Virus record (IMG/VR): IMGVR_UViG_3300000116_000252
Span: 1-22,845 of that record
DNA length: 22,845 nucleotides
Direction: 5' to 3' (one strand)
Source: a virus
A program made the position numbers and the translations under genes. Every line of letters starts with the position of its first letter. Within the stretch, counting starts at the first letter, position 1. The notes beneath the pieces were generated by a model. That model worked only from the letters and a program-made list of their open reading frames with translations. It ran no database searches and was not told the origin of the DNA. Below are positions 1-6,414 of the stretch, one piece after another.

Positions 1-160
1 TACCGCTAGAACGATAACGTGGAATAGCTCAATCAAGTGGGCAGCAGATACTGCTCCAACTCTATCAACCGCAAATGATGCTGTAGACATTTTTGTGTTC
101 TACACGGTGGACGGTGGTACAACCTACTACGGATTCACAGCCGGTCAGGTAATGTCCTAA
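1..160 (+). CDS. Tail fibre protein, C-terminal end only
   Basis: This is an open frame running in from the left edge (first complete codon at position 2) to a TAA at 158-160. It encodes 52 residues with no start inside the window. The fragment contains ITWNSSIKW, a TLSTAND stretch, VDIFVFYTVDGGTTYYGF and a short AGQVMS end. This pattern of an 'ITW..S.KW' strand followed by 'DGGTTYYGF' is, as I know it, common at the C-terminus of tail fibres from marine phages, so the full protein is probably a fibre or receptor-binding protein. The stop overlaps the ATG of the next fibre gene by one base (TAATG), which indicates the two are translated together. The family call rests on this tail alone; the size and domains of the whole protein are unknown. 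Confidence 0.7.
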   Translation, partial: TARTITWNSSIKWAADTAPTLSTANDAVDIFVFYTVDGGTTYYGFTAGQVMS

Positions 161-2529
161 TGAGTACCGTTGCTAAGAAAGTAATCATGGGCAGTGGTGC
201 TGTAGCTGAAGCCTACGAGATAGAGCAGTCGTTGATATTTCAGCCTAATGCACATTTTTCAAGAAATGTTGGTTCTGCTAGTAACAGAAAAACATGGACT
301 TGGAGTGCATGGGTTAAGCGTCATGCTCTTGGCCTTTCTAATGACCAAATGCTTTTTAACGCTGGCCCTAATGGAAGTGAAAGTGATAGCATTTATTTTG
401 CTCTCCGATTTGCCCGTACAGCTTTTGGCGCACAAACAGATGCTCTTGTTGTCAATGGATGGAATACTAACTGGAGAGTAACTAATCGTTTATTTAGAGA
501 TGTATCCGCCTGGTATCACATTGTTGTAGTCCTAGACACTACACAGTCAACCGCAAATAACAGGATAAAAGTTTACATAAACGGTACTCAAGAAACTTCT
601 TTCCATACAACCAACAACCCTAGTCAAGATGCTACTTTAGGAATTAATCTTAATCAATATCACATGATCGGCGCAGAAAATCTTAGCGGCAGTGATAGAT
701 ATTTTAGCGGTCAAATGGCTGAAGTTAACTTTATTGACGGCACCGCGCTTACTCCTAGCTCTTTTGGAGAAACCAACTCAGCCACAGGGCAGTGGATACC
801 CAAAGAATACAGCGGTAGCTACGGAACGAATGGTTTTTACTTAAAGTTTGTAAGCGGTGCTTTAGGTACTGATTCAAGCGGTGAAGGCAATAACTATACT
901 GCGGCTAACCTCGAAAACGGTGACGTTGTAACCGACACGCCTACGGATAACTTTGCTACGTTCAATCCTATCTTTATAAGCGGTGACACTAATACGTTTA
1001 GCGAAGGGAACCTTAAGATTGTAATGGCAAGTACTGGCGGTGGTCTAGCTGTCGCAACAATTGTTCCAACCGCAGGAAAGTATTACGCAGAGTTTCAGAT
1101 GAAGGCAGGTGACCCTTCCTACGGATACATAGGTGTAACTCCGGTTACAACAAATTCAAAAGCTCCAGCATACATGACAGCAGCAAATAACAGCATTGCG
1201 TATTACGGCTACAACGGACAAATTATAGCATACCCAAATGACACTGTTCTTTCCTCAGAAGAGTACTACAGGGTTAACGATATCATAGCAGTCGCTATAG
1301 ATTATGATAACTCTACAATTAAGTGGTATAAAAACAACTCTCTTCAATACACCAAAACTAGCGCAGTTTTAACAGATGTTACTTTTGGTATAGGCGACAC
1401 TAGCGGTGGTGCTGGTCAAACGGTAGAAGTTAACTTTGGACAAAAAGCGTTTGCCTACACACCACCATCAGGTTACACAACCCTATCAACCGCAAACCTC
1501 CCAGACCCAGCAATCCCCCTGCCGTCAGCGCAGTTTAATACTGTGTTGTATACGGGTAATGGTGGAACTCAATCAATCTCTGGAGTAGGTCATCAACCTG
1601 ATTGGGTTTGGATTAAAAACAGATCGGCAGCAGATAATCATAAAGTTGTTGATGCGGTTAGAGGCGCGACTAAAGAGCTTGAACCTAATCAAGCTAATGC
1701 AGAAACTACCAACGCAGACGGCTTAACTGCGTTTGCTTCTGATGGATTTGCTTTAGGCGATGACGATGAGTACAACACTAACAGCGAGGCATACGCTTCT
1801 TGGAACTGGAAAGCCAATGGAGCAGGGTCAACGGACACAAGCGGAGACATTGACGGAGTACTTTCAGCAAACCCTACCGCTGGTTTTAGTATTGTTACTT
1901 GGACAGGGACAGGGACATCAGCACCAAATGCCAATGCCACAGTTCCTCATGGTTTAGGCGTTGTTCCAGATTTTGTGTGGTACAAGTCAAGAGTAGGCAG
2001 TAGCTGGGAAAATTGGATTCACTCTAGCATCATTAGTGGCAACAAGCGGATGTTGCTTCAATCTACTGCCGCAGTAAGCAGCATTAACACCAATTACCTT
2101 TTAAGCGGAGAAATAGCTACATCAACAATGATTAGCAATAATGCCCATACTACTTCTCAGACTGTAGTTGCCTACTGCTTCGCCTCAAAACCCTCCTTCA
2201 GCAAAGTTGGTATTTACACCGGCAATGGAAATGCGTCGGGGCCATTTGTTAATTTAGATTTCAGACCTGCTTGGATACTGATTAAAAGAACTGACGCTTC
2301 GGGTTTTCACTGGGCAATTCTTGATAACAAAAGAAGCCCTGAAAATGTGATGAATAAACTTTTATACGCAAATAAGAATGACGCTGAATATAGTGATGAT
2401 CCTGACATAGATTTTTGTTCAAACGGGTTTAAGCTAAGAAGCACAGCTAACTTTTTAAATAATGCTAGTGGAACCTACCTCTACATGGCTTTTGCAGAGT
2501 CACCCTTCAAAACAGCCAACGCCCGATAA
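160..2529 (+). CDS. Large tail fibre / adhesin with LamG-like, SPRY-like and DUF7483-like regions
   Basis: This 789-residue virion protein probably binds the host surface. Residues about 25-215 resemble a LamG/concanavalin fold: WTWSAWVKR, then WYHIVVVLD and IKVYINGT, ending in a GQMAEVNFIDG strand. Residues about 270-445 look like a SPRY-type beta sandwich: GKYYAEF, GYIGV, VAIDYDNSTIKWYKN and VEVNFGQKAF. From about 459 to the end the protein resembles DUF7483. It carries three degenerate copies of a strand pair, at 464-487 (YTGNGG..GVGHQPDWVWIKNR), 581-611 (WTGTG..GLGVVPDFVWYKSR) and 686-710 (YTGNG..FRPAWILIKR). The ATG overlaps the preceding stop, and AGGT at 147-150 may serve as the ribosome site. 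I see no enzymatic motif. The structural role is fairly sure; receptor binding is inferred from the lectin-like folds and the fibre neighbours. Confidence 0.8.
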   Translation: MSTVAKKVIMGSGAVAEAYEIEQSLIFQPNAHFSRNVGSASNRKTWTWSAWVKRHALGLSNDQMLFNAGPNGSESDSIYFALRFARTAFGAQTDALVVNGWNTNWRVTNRLFRDVSAWYHIVVVLDTTQSTANNRIKVYINGTQETSFHTTNNPSQDATLGINLNQYHMIGAENLSGSDRYFSGQMAEVNFIDGTALTPSSFGETNSATGQWIPKEYSGSYGTNGFYLKFVSGALGTDSSGEGNNYTAANLENGDVVTDTPTDNFATFNPIFISGDTNTFSEGNLKIVMASTGGGLAVATIVPTAGKYYAEFQMKAGDPSYGYIGVTPVTTNSKAPAYMTAANNSIAYYGYNGQIIAYPNDTVLSSEEYYRVNDIIAVAIDYDNSTIKWYKNNSLQYTKTSAVLTDVTFGIGDTSGGAGQTVEVNFGQKAFAYTPPSGYTTLSTANLPDPAIPLPSAQFNTVLYTGNGGTQSISGVGHQPDWVWIKNRSAADNHKVVDAVRGATKELEPNQANAETTNADGLTAFASDGFALGDDDEYNTNSEAYASWNWKANGAGSTDTSGDIDGVLSANPTAGFSIVTWTGTGTSAPNANATVPHGLGVVPDFVWYKSRVGSSWENWIHSSIISGNKRMLLQSTAAVSSINTNYLLSGEIATSTMISNNAHTTSQTVVAYCFASKPSFSKVGIYTGNGNASGPFVNLDFRPAWILIKRTDASGFHWAILDNKRSPENVMNKLLYANKNDAEYSDDPDIDFCSNGFKLRSTANFLNNASGTYLYMAFAESPFKTANAR

Positions 2530-2543
2530 CACAGGAGAATATA

Positions 2544-3137
2544 ATGTTTGCAAAAATTACAGATGGGGCGATTGAGGCTACAGGAACTTTGAAGCAGTTG
2601 TTCCCTAACACCAGCTTTCCCGCAGGAGTAGCTGACTCAGACTTCAAGACAGCCAATGGCCTACAAGATATCGTCAACGCAGAGCAGAAAGACCGCAAGT
2701 ATTACTTCGTCACACAAGGCGATGTAACACTTGTGGGCGGCGTAGCTACGCAAGGATTCACCAACACTGCAATGGCTATCGAAGACGTTGACGCTGTAGA
2801 CGATGACGGCAATCAATTGTATGTGCAAGTGTTTGATGCAAGTGCAAACGGTGGTGAAGGCGGGATGGTTGATACAAGCGAGAAGCTAATCACCCGTGGA
2901 CTCAAGTACACTTTTAAAAATCAAATCAAGTTTCAAGCTAACAGCGCACTAGCTCCGACTGATTGGATGGTAATACGCAAAGCAGAACGAGATGTAGCGA
3001 TACCTGACTCTACTGTCACTTATCGAGCAGCAGTAATAACAGAATGTGCTAGGCTAGAAACAGCAATTACTGGTGCAGCAGATGTAGATGCGCTTGCTGT
3101 AGTGATGGGCGCACAGAACTGGCCCGAACAAGTATAG
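2544..3137 (+). CDS. Tail fibre assembly-like protein
   Basis: This 197-residue protein starts MFAKITDGAIE, an opening I associate with small fibre-linked proteins of marine phages. Its C-terminal third, about residues 139-197, has the pattern DWMVIRKAERDVAIPDS, then a helix with TYRAAVITECARLETAI, ending in QNWPEQV. Tail fibre assembly chaperones (Caudo_TAP-like) commonly finish this way, with 'DW..IR..E....P....YR..V' followed by 'WP'. Such proteins usually help fibres fold or trimerise, and the position between fibre genes agrees. The start is supported by AGGAGA nine bases upstream. There is no signal peptide or membrane segment. It could instead be a minor fibre subunit. Confidence 0.6.
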   Translation: MFAKITDGAIEATGTLKQLFPNTSFPAGVADSDFKTANGLQDIVNAEQKDRKYYFVTQGDVTLVGGVATQGFTNTAMAIEDVDAVDDDGNQLYVQVFDASANGGEGGMVDTSEKLITRGLKYTFKNQIKFQANSALAPTDWMVIRKAERDVAIPDSTVTYRAAVITECARLETAITGAADVDALAVVMGAQNWPEQV

Positions 3138-3146
3138 GAGCAAGAC

Positions 3147-3890
3147 ATGGCAACCTTTGTAAATGATTTAAGACTGAAAGAAATAGCGACCGGAGATGAG
3201 TCTGGAACCTGGGGAACATCCACCAATACTAACTTAGAGTTGATTGGCGAAGCGTTAGGCTATGGAACTGAAGCGATTACGACTAATGCGGATACGCATA
3301 CTTCTACGGTTGCAGATGGATCTACTGACCCTGCGAGAGCAATGTACATTAAGTACACAGGGACTTTAGACTCTGCCTGCACAATAACGATTGCTCCTAA
3401 CACGATGAGTCGAGTTCAATTTATTGAGAATGCGACAAGCGGAAGTCAAAACATTATTATTAGCCAGGGTAGTGGGGCTAACATCACCATAGCGACAGGC
3501 GCGACCAAGATAGTTTACTTAGATGGCGCTGGAAGTGGAGCGGCTGTATTCGATGCGCTTGCAACTCTTGCAGATTTTGTAAGACCTGCAGACTTAGTGA
3601 CCTTAGATACTACCGTTAGGACATCTGCGTTTACTGCTGTTGCAGGCAATACTTACATGATAAACACTAGTTCTGCTAGTTTTAATATCACGTTGCCTAG
3701 TTCTCCTGCAGTTGGTGATCAAATAGGATTTATGGATGTGAACAGTACATTCGATGTTAACTCAGCAACTTTGCTTAGAAACGGCGTTAAGTTATTTAAC
3801 GCAACAGCAGATGGCGCTATCGATATTAAAGGCTATGCGGGGACTCTGGTTTATACCGGGACAACGTATGGCTGGATGCCAATGAGCTAG
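3147..3890 (+). CDS. Tail fibre / receptor-binding-like structural protein
   Basis: This 247-residue protein opens with MATFVNDLRLKEIATGDESG and continues WGTSTNTNLELIGEALGYG, an N-terminus I recognise from fibre proteins of marine phages that probably attach to the tail. The remainder is rich in Thr, Ser, Ala and Gly and alternates short beta strands (ARAMYIKYTGTL, QNIIISQGSGANITIATG, TKIVYLDG, LVYTGTTYGWMPMS), as expected of a beta-structured fibre. No catalytic motif or membrane segment is visible. The ribosome site AGGAG overlaps the preceding stop codon, and the next gene begins nine bases downstream behind another AGGAG. It is one of four consecutive adhesin-like genes, so it may form part of a composite receptor-binding tip. 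Confidence 0.65.
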   Translation: MATFVNDLRLKEIATGDESGTWGTSTNTNLELIGEALGYGTEAITTNADTHTSTVADGSTDPARAMYIKYTGTLDSACTITIAPNTMSRVQFIENATSGSQNIIISQGSGANITIATGATKIVYLDGAGSGAAVFDALATLADFVRPADLVTLDTTVRTSAFTAVAGNTYMINTSSASFNITLPSSPAVGDQIGFMDVNSTFDVNSATLLRNGVKLFNATADGAIDIKGYAGTLVYTGTTYGWMPMS

Positions 3891-3899
3891 GAGAAAAAT

Positions 3900-4304
3900 A
3901 TGGCTAATTTATCAGCATTAAAAGCAGGGGGTGTACCTTCTGTATATGTAGGAAGCACCATCCTTAGCGCAGCAACAGGAAATGTAGCGATCACTGGAGT
4001 AGGATTTAAGCCTAGATGGATAATGGTTACAGGATCTTATGATTCTAATGCCGGTACAGTTAACACTAATACCGGCCATGTTGGGCCTATCGGTACTAGG
4101 ATGAGGGGTAAGATTGTATATAACAGTGGCGGAACTCCTACCTTTACTAACCTCACAACTTCTGGCGAACTCTATCAAGCGTATACTAGTGGAAATAGTC
4201 TCCAAGCAACTGGCGATATAGCTAGTTTTGATGCTGACGGGTTTACATTAACAAAAGCCGTAGCCGGAATGATACTTGAAATATTCTGGATAGTAGGCCG
4301 CTAG
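3900..4304 (+). CDS. Small beta-rich adhesin-like protein
   Basis: This 134-residue protein contains YVGSTILSAATGNVAITGVG followed by FKPRWIMVTGS at about residues 16-46. The strand pair 'GVGFKPRWIMV' matches the repeated element of the upstream 789-residue fibre ('GVGHQPDWVWI', 'LDFRPAWILI'), so this is plausibly a stand-alone copy of the same fold. The rest is a beta-type sequence ending FTLTKAVAGMILEIFWIVGR. AGGAG lies just before the start. A small hairpin, CCGCT at 4298-4302 with AGCGG at 4306-4310, spans its stop codon. Role inferred: a receptor-binding or fibre-tip accessory protein. It lacks any enzymatic signature. Confidence 0.6.
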   Translation: MANLSALKAGGVPSVYVGSTILSAATGNVAITGVGFKPRWIMVTGSYDSNAGTVNTNTGHVGPIGTRMRGKIVYNSGGTPTFTNLTTSGELYQAYTSGNSLQATGDIASFDADGFTLTKAVAGMILEIFWIVGR

Positions 4305-4316
4305 TAGCGGTAGCCT

Positions 4317-4496
4317 ATGAAGGATTCAGAAGCATTAGCGGAAATCCGCGCACATGAAAGAGAGTGCAAGATACGTTGGGATCACATAGAGACTAGGCTG
4401 GAGCGTGGCTCTCAGCGCATGGATCGAATGGAGTTATCTATATGGGGTGTGTATCCATTCATCTTGGCATCTGTATTCTTAGCTAGATACCTCTAA
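4317..4496 (+). CDS. 59-residue protein with C-terminal membrane helix
   Basis: This short gene begins with ATG at 4317 and ends in TAA at 4494-4496, and the TAA shares its last base with the next start (TAATG). The product has a charged N-terminal half, probably a helix (EIRAHERECKIRWDHIETRLERG), followed by one hydrophobic segment at about residues 42-57 (IWGVYPFILASVFLARY). That layout, a cytoplasmic amphipathic helix then a single membrane anchor, resembles small holin-associated proteins such as XhlA, but I cannot assign a family. No good ribosome site precedes it; translation may be coupled to the preceding gene, whose stop lies twelve bases upstream. It opens the lysis module. The main support for it being real is the tight fit between neighbours. 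Confidence 0.6.
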   Translation: MKDSEALAEIRAHERECKIRWDHIETRLERGSQRMDRMELSIWGVYPFILASVFLARYL

Positions 4497-4945
4497 TGAT
4501 CGGGGAAGTTGTTGCCGTCTTGTCTGCGTTAAAGGCTTTGAATGATGGCATAGCTACGGTCAAAGAAGGTAAGGGTAACTTAGATACTATACTAGGTAGC
4601 TGGGCCGAGGCAGACGAAAAATACAATGATGTAGAGAAAGCCAAAGCCGGTGCGATGAGCTATAAAGACGCGCTGAAAATGGAGTCAGCAAAAAGACAGT
4701 TAGCTAACTTTGATCAACAGCTGAAAGATATATGTATGATGCAAGGGCAGTATGACTTGTATAAAAGCATCAAAGCTAGAATGGAAGAGAGCCGCTACGC
4801 ACATGAGAAAGAACTTCGGATCTTAAAAAAACGGAGGGCTGAGTTTAAAAAGACTATGAAGCTGATAGGAACGGCAGTGTTTGCCTGGGTCTTCTTTATG
4901 ATCTTTCTTTTCGCTGCAATATGGATGTATCGGCAGGGTGACTAA
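4496..4945 (+). CDS. 149-residue helical protein with C-terminal membrane anchor
   Basis: The product has an N-terminal helix (MIGEVVAVLSALKALNDGIATVKEG would fit one), a long charged and probably coiled-coil region from about 40 to 120, and a single strongly hydrophobic segment at about 122-144. The tail after it is short (YRQGD). I read it as a tail-anchored inner-membrane protein with most of its mass in the cytoplasm. It overlaps both neighbours by one base (TAATG), so it is co-translated with the 59- and 71-residue proteins. The position within the lysis cluster suggests a holin, antiholin or holin-regulating role. The topology does not match an i-spanin, which carries its membrane helix at the N-terminus. 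The family is unrecognised. Confidence 0.65.
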   Translation: MIGEVVAVLSALKALNDGIATVKEGKGNLDTILGSWAEADEKYNDVEKAKAGAMSYKDALKMESAKRQLANFDQQLKDICMMQGQYDLYKSIKARMEESRYAHEKELRILKKRRAEFKKTMKLIGTAVFAWVFFMIFLFAAIWMYRQGD

Positions 4946-5160
4946 TGTTGATGGCATTTTTACTTGTTGTCATTGTAGACGGCGCTGTAGTAAGTACAGA
5001 AGATATGCTTTTTGAAGACATATATAGATGCAACAAATTTGCTAACGCTATAGAGCGAGGAGAGTCAGGTCCAGAAAAAAGACCCTATATTTGGCAAGAG
5101 AACATATCGGCCTACTGCATACCTGAAATGGTTAGCAAAGAGACTTTCTTATTTAAGTAA
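4945..5160 (+). CDS. 71-residue protein with N-terminal hydrophobic segment
   Basis: The product opens with MLMAFLLVVIVDGAVVS, a short hydrophobic stretch that could be a signal sequence or membrane anchor. The remaining ~54 residues are polar and contain two cysteines (Cys29 and Cys58) that could pair if the protein is exported. The ATG overlaps the stop of the preceding gene (TAATG); a second Met at residue 3 is an alternative start. There is no lipobox. It is followed by a ~90 bp non-coding gap, the longest in the plus-strand part of the window. Function unknown; the lysis context makes an envelope role reasonable but unproven. Confidence 0.5.
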   Translation: MLMAFLLVVIVDGAVVSTEDMLFEDIYRCNKFANAIERGESGPEKRPYIWQENISAYCIPEMVSKETFLFK

Positions 5161-5211
5161 TATGTGTTGAAATTTTAAATGACGTAGGCTAATCCAAGCC
5201 GACCCCGCCTC

Positions 5212-5237
5212 GCGGCCAGGTGCGTCAAAGGCCGCAC
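5212..5237 (+). promoter_or_regulatory. Two mutually exclusive GC-rich hairpins upstream of the lipoprotein gene
   Basis: Within the 5161-5251 gap, GCGGCC (5212-5217) can pair with GGCCGC (5230-5235), and GTGCG (5220-5224) can pair with CGCAC (5233-5237). The two stems share bases 5233-5235, so only one can form at a time. Neither is followed by a T-run, so this is not a typical terminator. AAGGAG at 5241-5246 lies just after, suited to the ATG at 5252. A leader or processing structure for the lipoprotein-lipase transcript is possible. I found no convincing promoter in the gap. Confidence 0.3.
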
Positions 5238-5251
5238 TACAAGGAGTTTGC

Positions 5252-5446
5252 ATGAAACACTTATTTTTAATTGGAATTTTTGCTTTGTCTGGATGCTCCT
5301 CTATTCAGACCTGTGGCACTAGAGAATATAGCTTTGAAGTTCCCAGCACAGTTCCTTTTTTAAACGGTGCTTTTAAGATAAAGCGTAGCTCAGACCATGT
5401 AGATTGCGAAAGAGATCCTGAGGAAAGAGCTATTCAGAATGACTAG
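5252..5446 (+). CDS. Small lipoprotein (lipobox LSGC), lysis module
   Basis: This 64-residue protein has a classic lipoprotein signal: positively charged MKH, a hydrophobic core LFLIGIFA, then the lipobox Leu12-Ser13-Gly14-Cys15. The mature protein would be about 50 residues, lipid-anchored at Cys15, with further cysteines at 21 and 52 in a polar, beta-leaning sequence. AAGGAG at 5241-5246 gives it the best ribosome site of the cluster. It overlaps the lipase gene downstream by eight bases, so the two are probably made together. An o-spanin (Rz1-like) role is possible because of size, lipobox and position, but it is not proline-rich and no i-spanin partner is evident. Another option is a partner of the lipase at the outer membrane. 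Confidence 0.7.
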   Translation: MKHLFLIGIFALSGCSSIQTCGTREYSFEVPSTVPFLNGAFKIKRSSDHVDCERDPEERAIQND

Positions 5447-6011
5447 CCATCAGAAACTATCCAGCATCTGCGCTGAAAGTTACCGTAAAGCTACCTTTGA
5501 AGAAGCTAATATTGAGGTGCTCGTTAAAGGAAACATCTTTGCTTTTCGAGGAACTGATGAGCCAAAGGATGCGTTAAGAGACATGCGTATCCTGCCTTTA
5601 TGGACGCGAGAACTGGGGTGGTGCCCAGCGGGATTCCTCAAAGCCAGTAGAAGGCTGGTTAATAAAGTAACCAGCGTTTGCCTAGAAAAAGACATTGACC
5701 ATAAAGATATTATCTTGACGGGCCATAGTCTTGGCGGTGCTGTAGCTCTTATCCTAGGGGCTTTGATGACTAGGGATGAGATTCCTCCTACAGAAATAGT
5801 GACTTTTGGAGCACCTAGGTGTGGCCGATTAAAGATATTAGACGATGTTTCTGTAACTCAATACAGGCATGGGAAAGACATAGTTCCTTTAGTGCCTCCT
5901 CTCATGCGGCGACATAACAACCTTATTCGGATTGGCAGCCCTAAAAGCTTAATAAAAGATCATTTTATAATTAACTATGTTAAAACAAAAAAACCAAAGA
6001 AATCATCATGA
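5439..6011 (+). CDS. Class 3 lipase-like alpha/beta hydrolase
   Basis: This 190-residue enzyme would hydrolyse an ester bond in a lipid. It matches the lipase class 3 family (fungal lipase-like, PF01764): FAFRGTD at 34-40 fits the oxyanion-hole strand, GHSLGG at 95-100 is the nucleophile elbow with Ser97, VTFGAPRCG follows at 121-129, RHGKDIVPLVPP carries the probable acid Asp147, and KDHFI carries the probable His175. The triad is therefore complete and the protein should be active. No signal peptide is visible, so it would need a holin or another route to reach the envelope. The start overlaps the lipoprotein gene by eight bases and AGGAAAG lies about ten bases upstream. The stop shares ATGA with the EF-hand membrane protein. 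Likely role, inferred: phospholipid hydrolysis during lysis; a metabolic role is the alternative. Substrate unknown. Confidence 0.8.
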   Translation: MTSHQKLSSICAESYRKATFEEANIEVLVKGNIFAFRGTDEPKDALRDMRILPLWTRELGWCPAGFLKASRRLVNKVTSVCLEKDIDHKDIILTGHSLGGAVALILGALMTRDEIPPTEIVTFGAPRCGRLKILDDVSVTQYRHGKDIVPLVPPLMRRHNNLIRIGSPKSLIKDHFIINYVKTKKPKKSS

Positions 6012-6352
6012 GCCCAAAAAAGTTAGAACCTAATTCTGAATACGCTAAATACGACACTGATGGCGATGGAATTGTCAGCGATGATGAGATAGCTTCTTCA
6101 GAAAGGCTACAACAGCTAGAAGTTATTCATGAGAAAGCAGATGCTCAGAAAAATATGTGCTGGCTGGCCCTGCTTGGAATGCTGCTTTACCCATCCTTGG
6201 TTGTGTTGAGTGACTTACTGGGATTGGATAAGTCTGCTGACGTTCTAGGGGCTATGAGTTCAATTTACTTTGTAAGTGTGGGCGGTCTTATTTCTGTTTG
6301 GTTTGGAAGCCAAGCGTACACGAACGCTAAAAACAATAACGGAGATAAATAA
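6008..6352 (+). CDS. EF-hand protein with two membrane helices, holin candidate
   Basis: This 114-residue protein has a canonical 12-residue EF-hand loop at residues 16-27 (DTDGDGIVSDDE), with Asp at 1, 3 and 5, Gly at 6, Val at 8, Ser at 9 and Glu at 12, so calcium binding is expected. A charged linker leads to two hydrophobic helices, at about 51-72 and 79-100, joined by a short turn (DKSAD). The protein ends in a polar tail. Two helices, small size and a place directly before the endolysin fit a holin, with the EF-hand most likely on the cytoplasmic side. The start shares ATGA with the lipase stop, and its TAA overlaps the next ATG. The single EF-hand might dimerise. The holin role is inferred; calcium binding is well supported by sequence. 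Confidence 0.7.
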   Translation: MSPKKLEPNSEYAKYDTDGDGIVSDDEIASSERLQQLEVIHEKADAQKNMCWLALLGMLLYPSLVVLSDLLGLDKSADVLGAMSSIYFVSVGGLISVWFGSQAYTNAKNNNGDK

Positions 6353-6414
6353 TGGAGATTGTTTTAGTTGTTGGTTTTGTTTTTGGGTATTTAATTGGGA
6401 GGTTAGCTAAGTGA
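6352..6414 (+). CDS. 20-residue single-helix membrane microprotein
   Basis: This gene runs ATG at 6352 to TGA at 6412-6414 and encodes MEIVLVVGFVFGYLIGRLAK, almost entirely one hydrophobic helix with a basic end. Gly12 and Gly16 make a GxxxG motif, often used for helix packing in membranes. The start overlaps the EF-hand gene's TAA (TAATG), with GGAG at 6341-6344 upstream. The stop overlaps the endolysin start as GTGA. Both junctions match the style of the surrounding genes, and the frame exactly fills the space, which supports a real gene despite its size. Possible roles are a holin subunit, an antiholin partner of the EF-hand protein, or simply a coupling leader for the endolysin. No family is recognised. 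Confidence 0.55.
   Translation: MEIVLVVGFVFGYLIGRLAK
6397..6402 (+). promoter_or_regulatory. Ribosome binding site for the GTG-started endolysin
   Basis: GGGAGG lies eight bases before the GTG at 6411, the best-placed Shine-Dalgarno match nearby. It supports GTG as the endolysin start and lies inside the microprotein's coding region, so ribosomes finishing the microprotein could reinitiate here. Confidence 0.65.

Noticed and set aside
248-481. 77-codon frame in another phase within the fibre gene
   Set aside because: It is enclosed by a clearly coding frame with recognisable domains and has no ribosome site.
61-1496. Shared CTATCAACCGCAAA in the left-edge fibre gene and at about 1483 in the next gene
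   Set aside because: It encodes a similar Leu-Ser-Thr-Ala-Asn phrase in both proteins. One 14-base match between fibre genes is too little to claim a recombination site.
4298-4310. Small hairpin CCGCT-AGT-AGCGG over the stop of the 134-residue gene
   Set aside because: The stem is only five base pairs, the loop is three bases and no T-run follows. A chance fold is likely, so I did not call a terminator.
5167-5195. Possible promoter, TTGAAA then TAATCC with 17-base spacing
   Set aside because: The -35 box is fair but the -10 matches only at its first two bases. It is not enough to call in AT-rich DNA.
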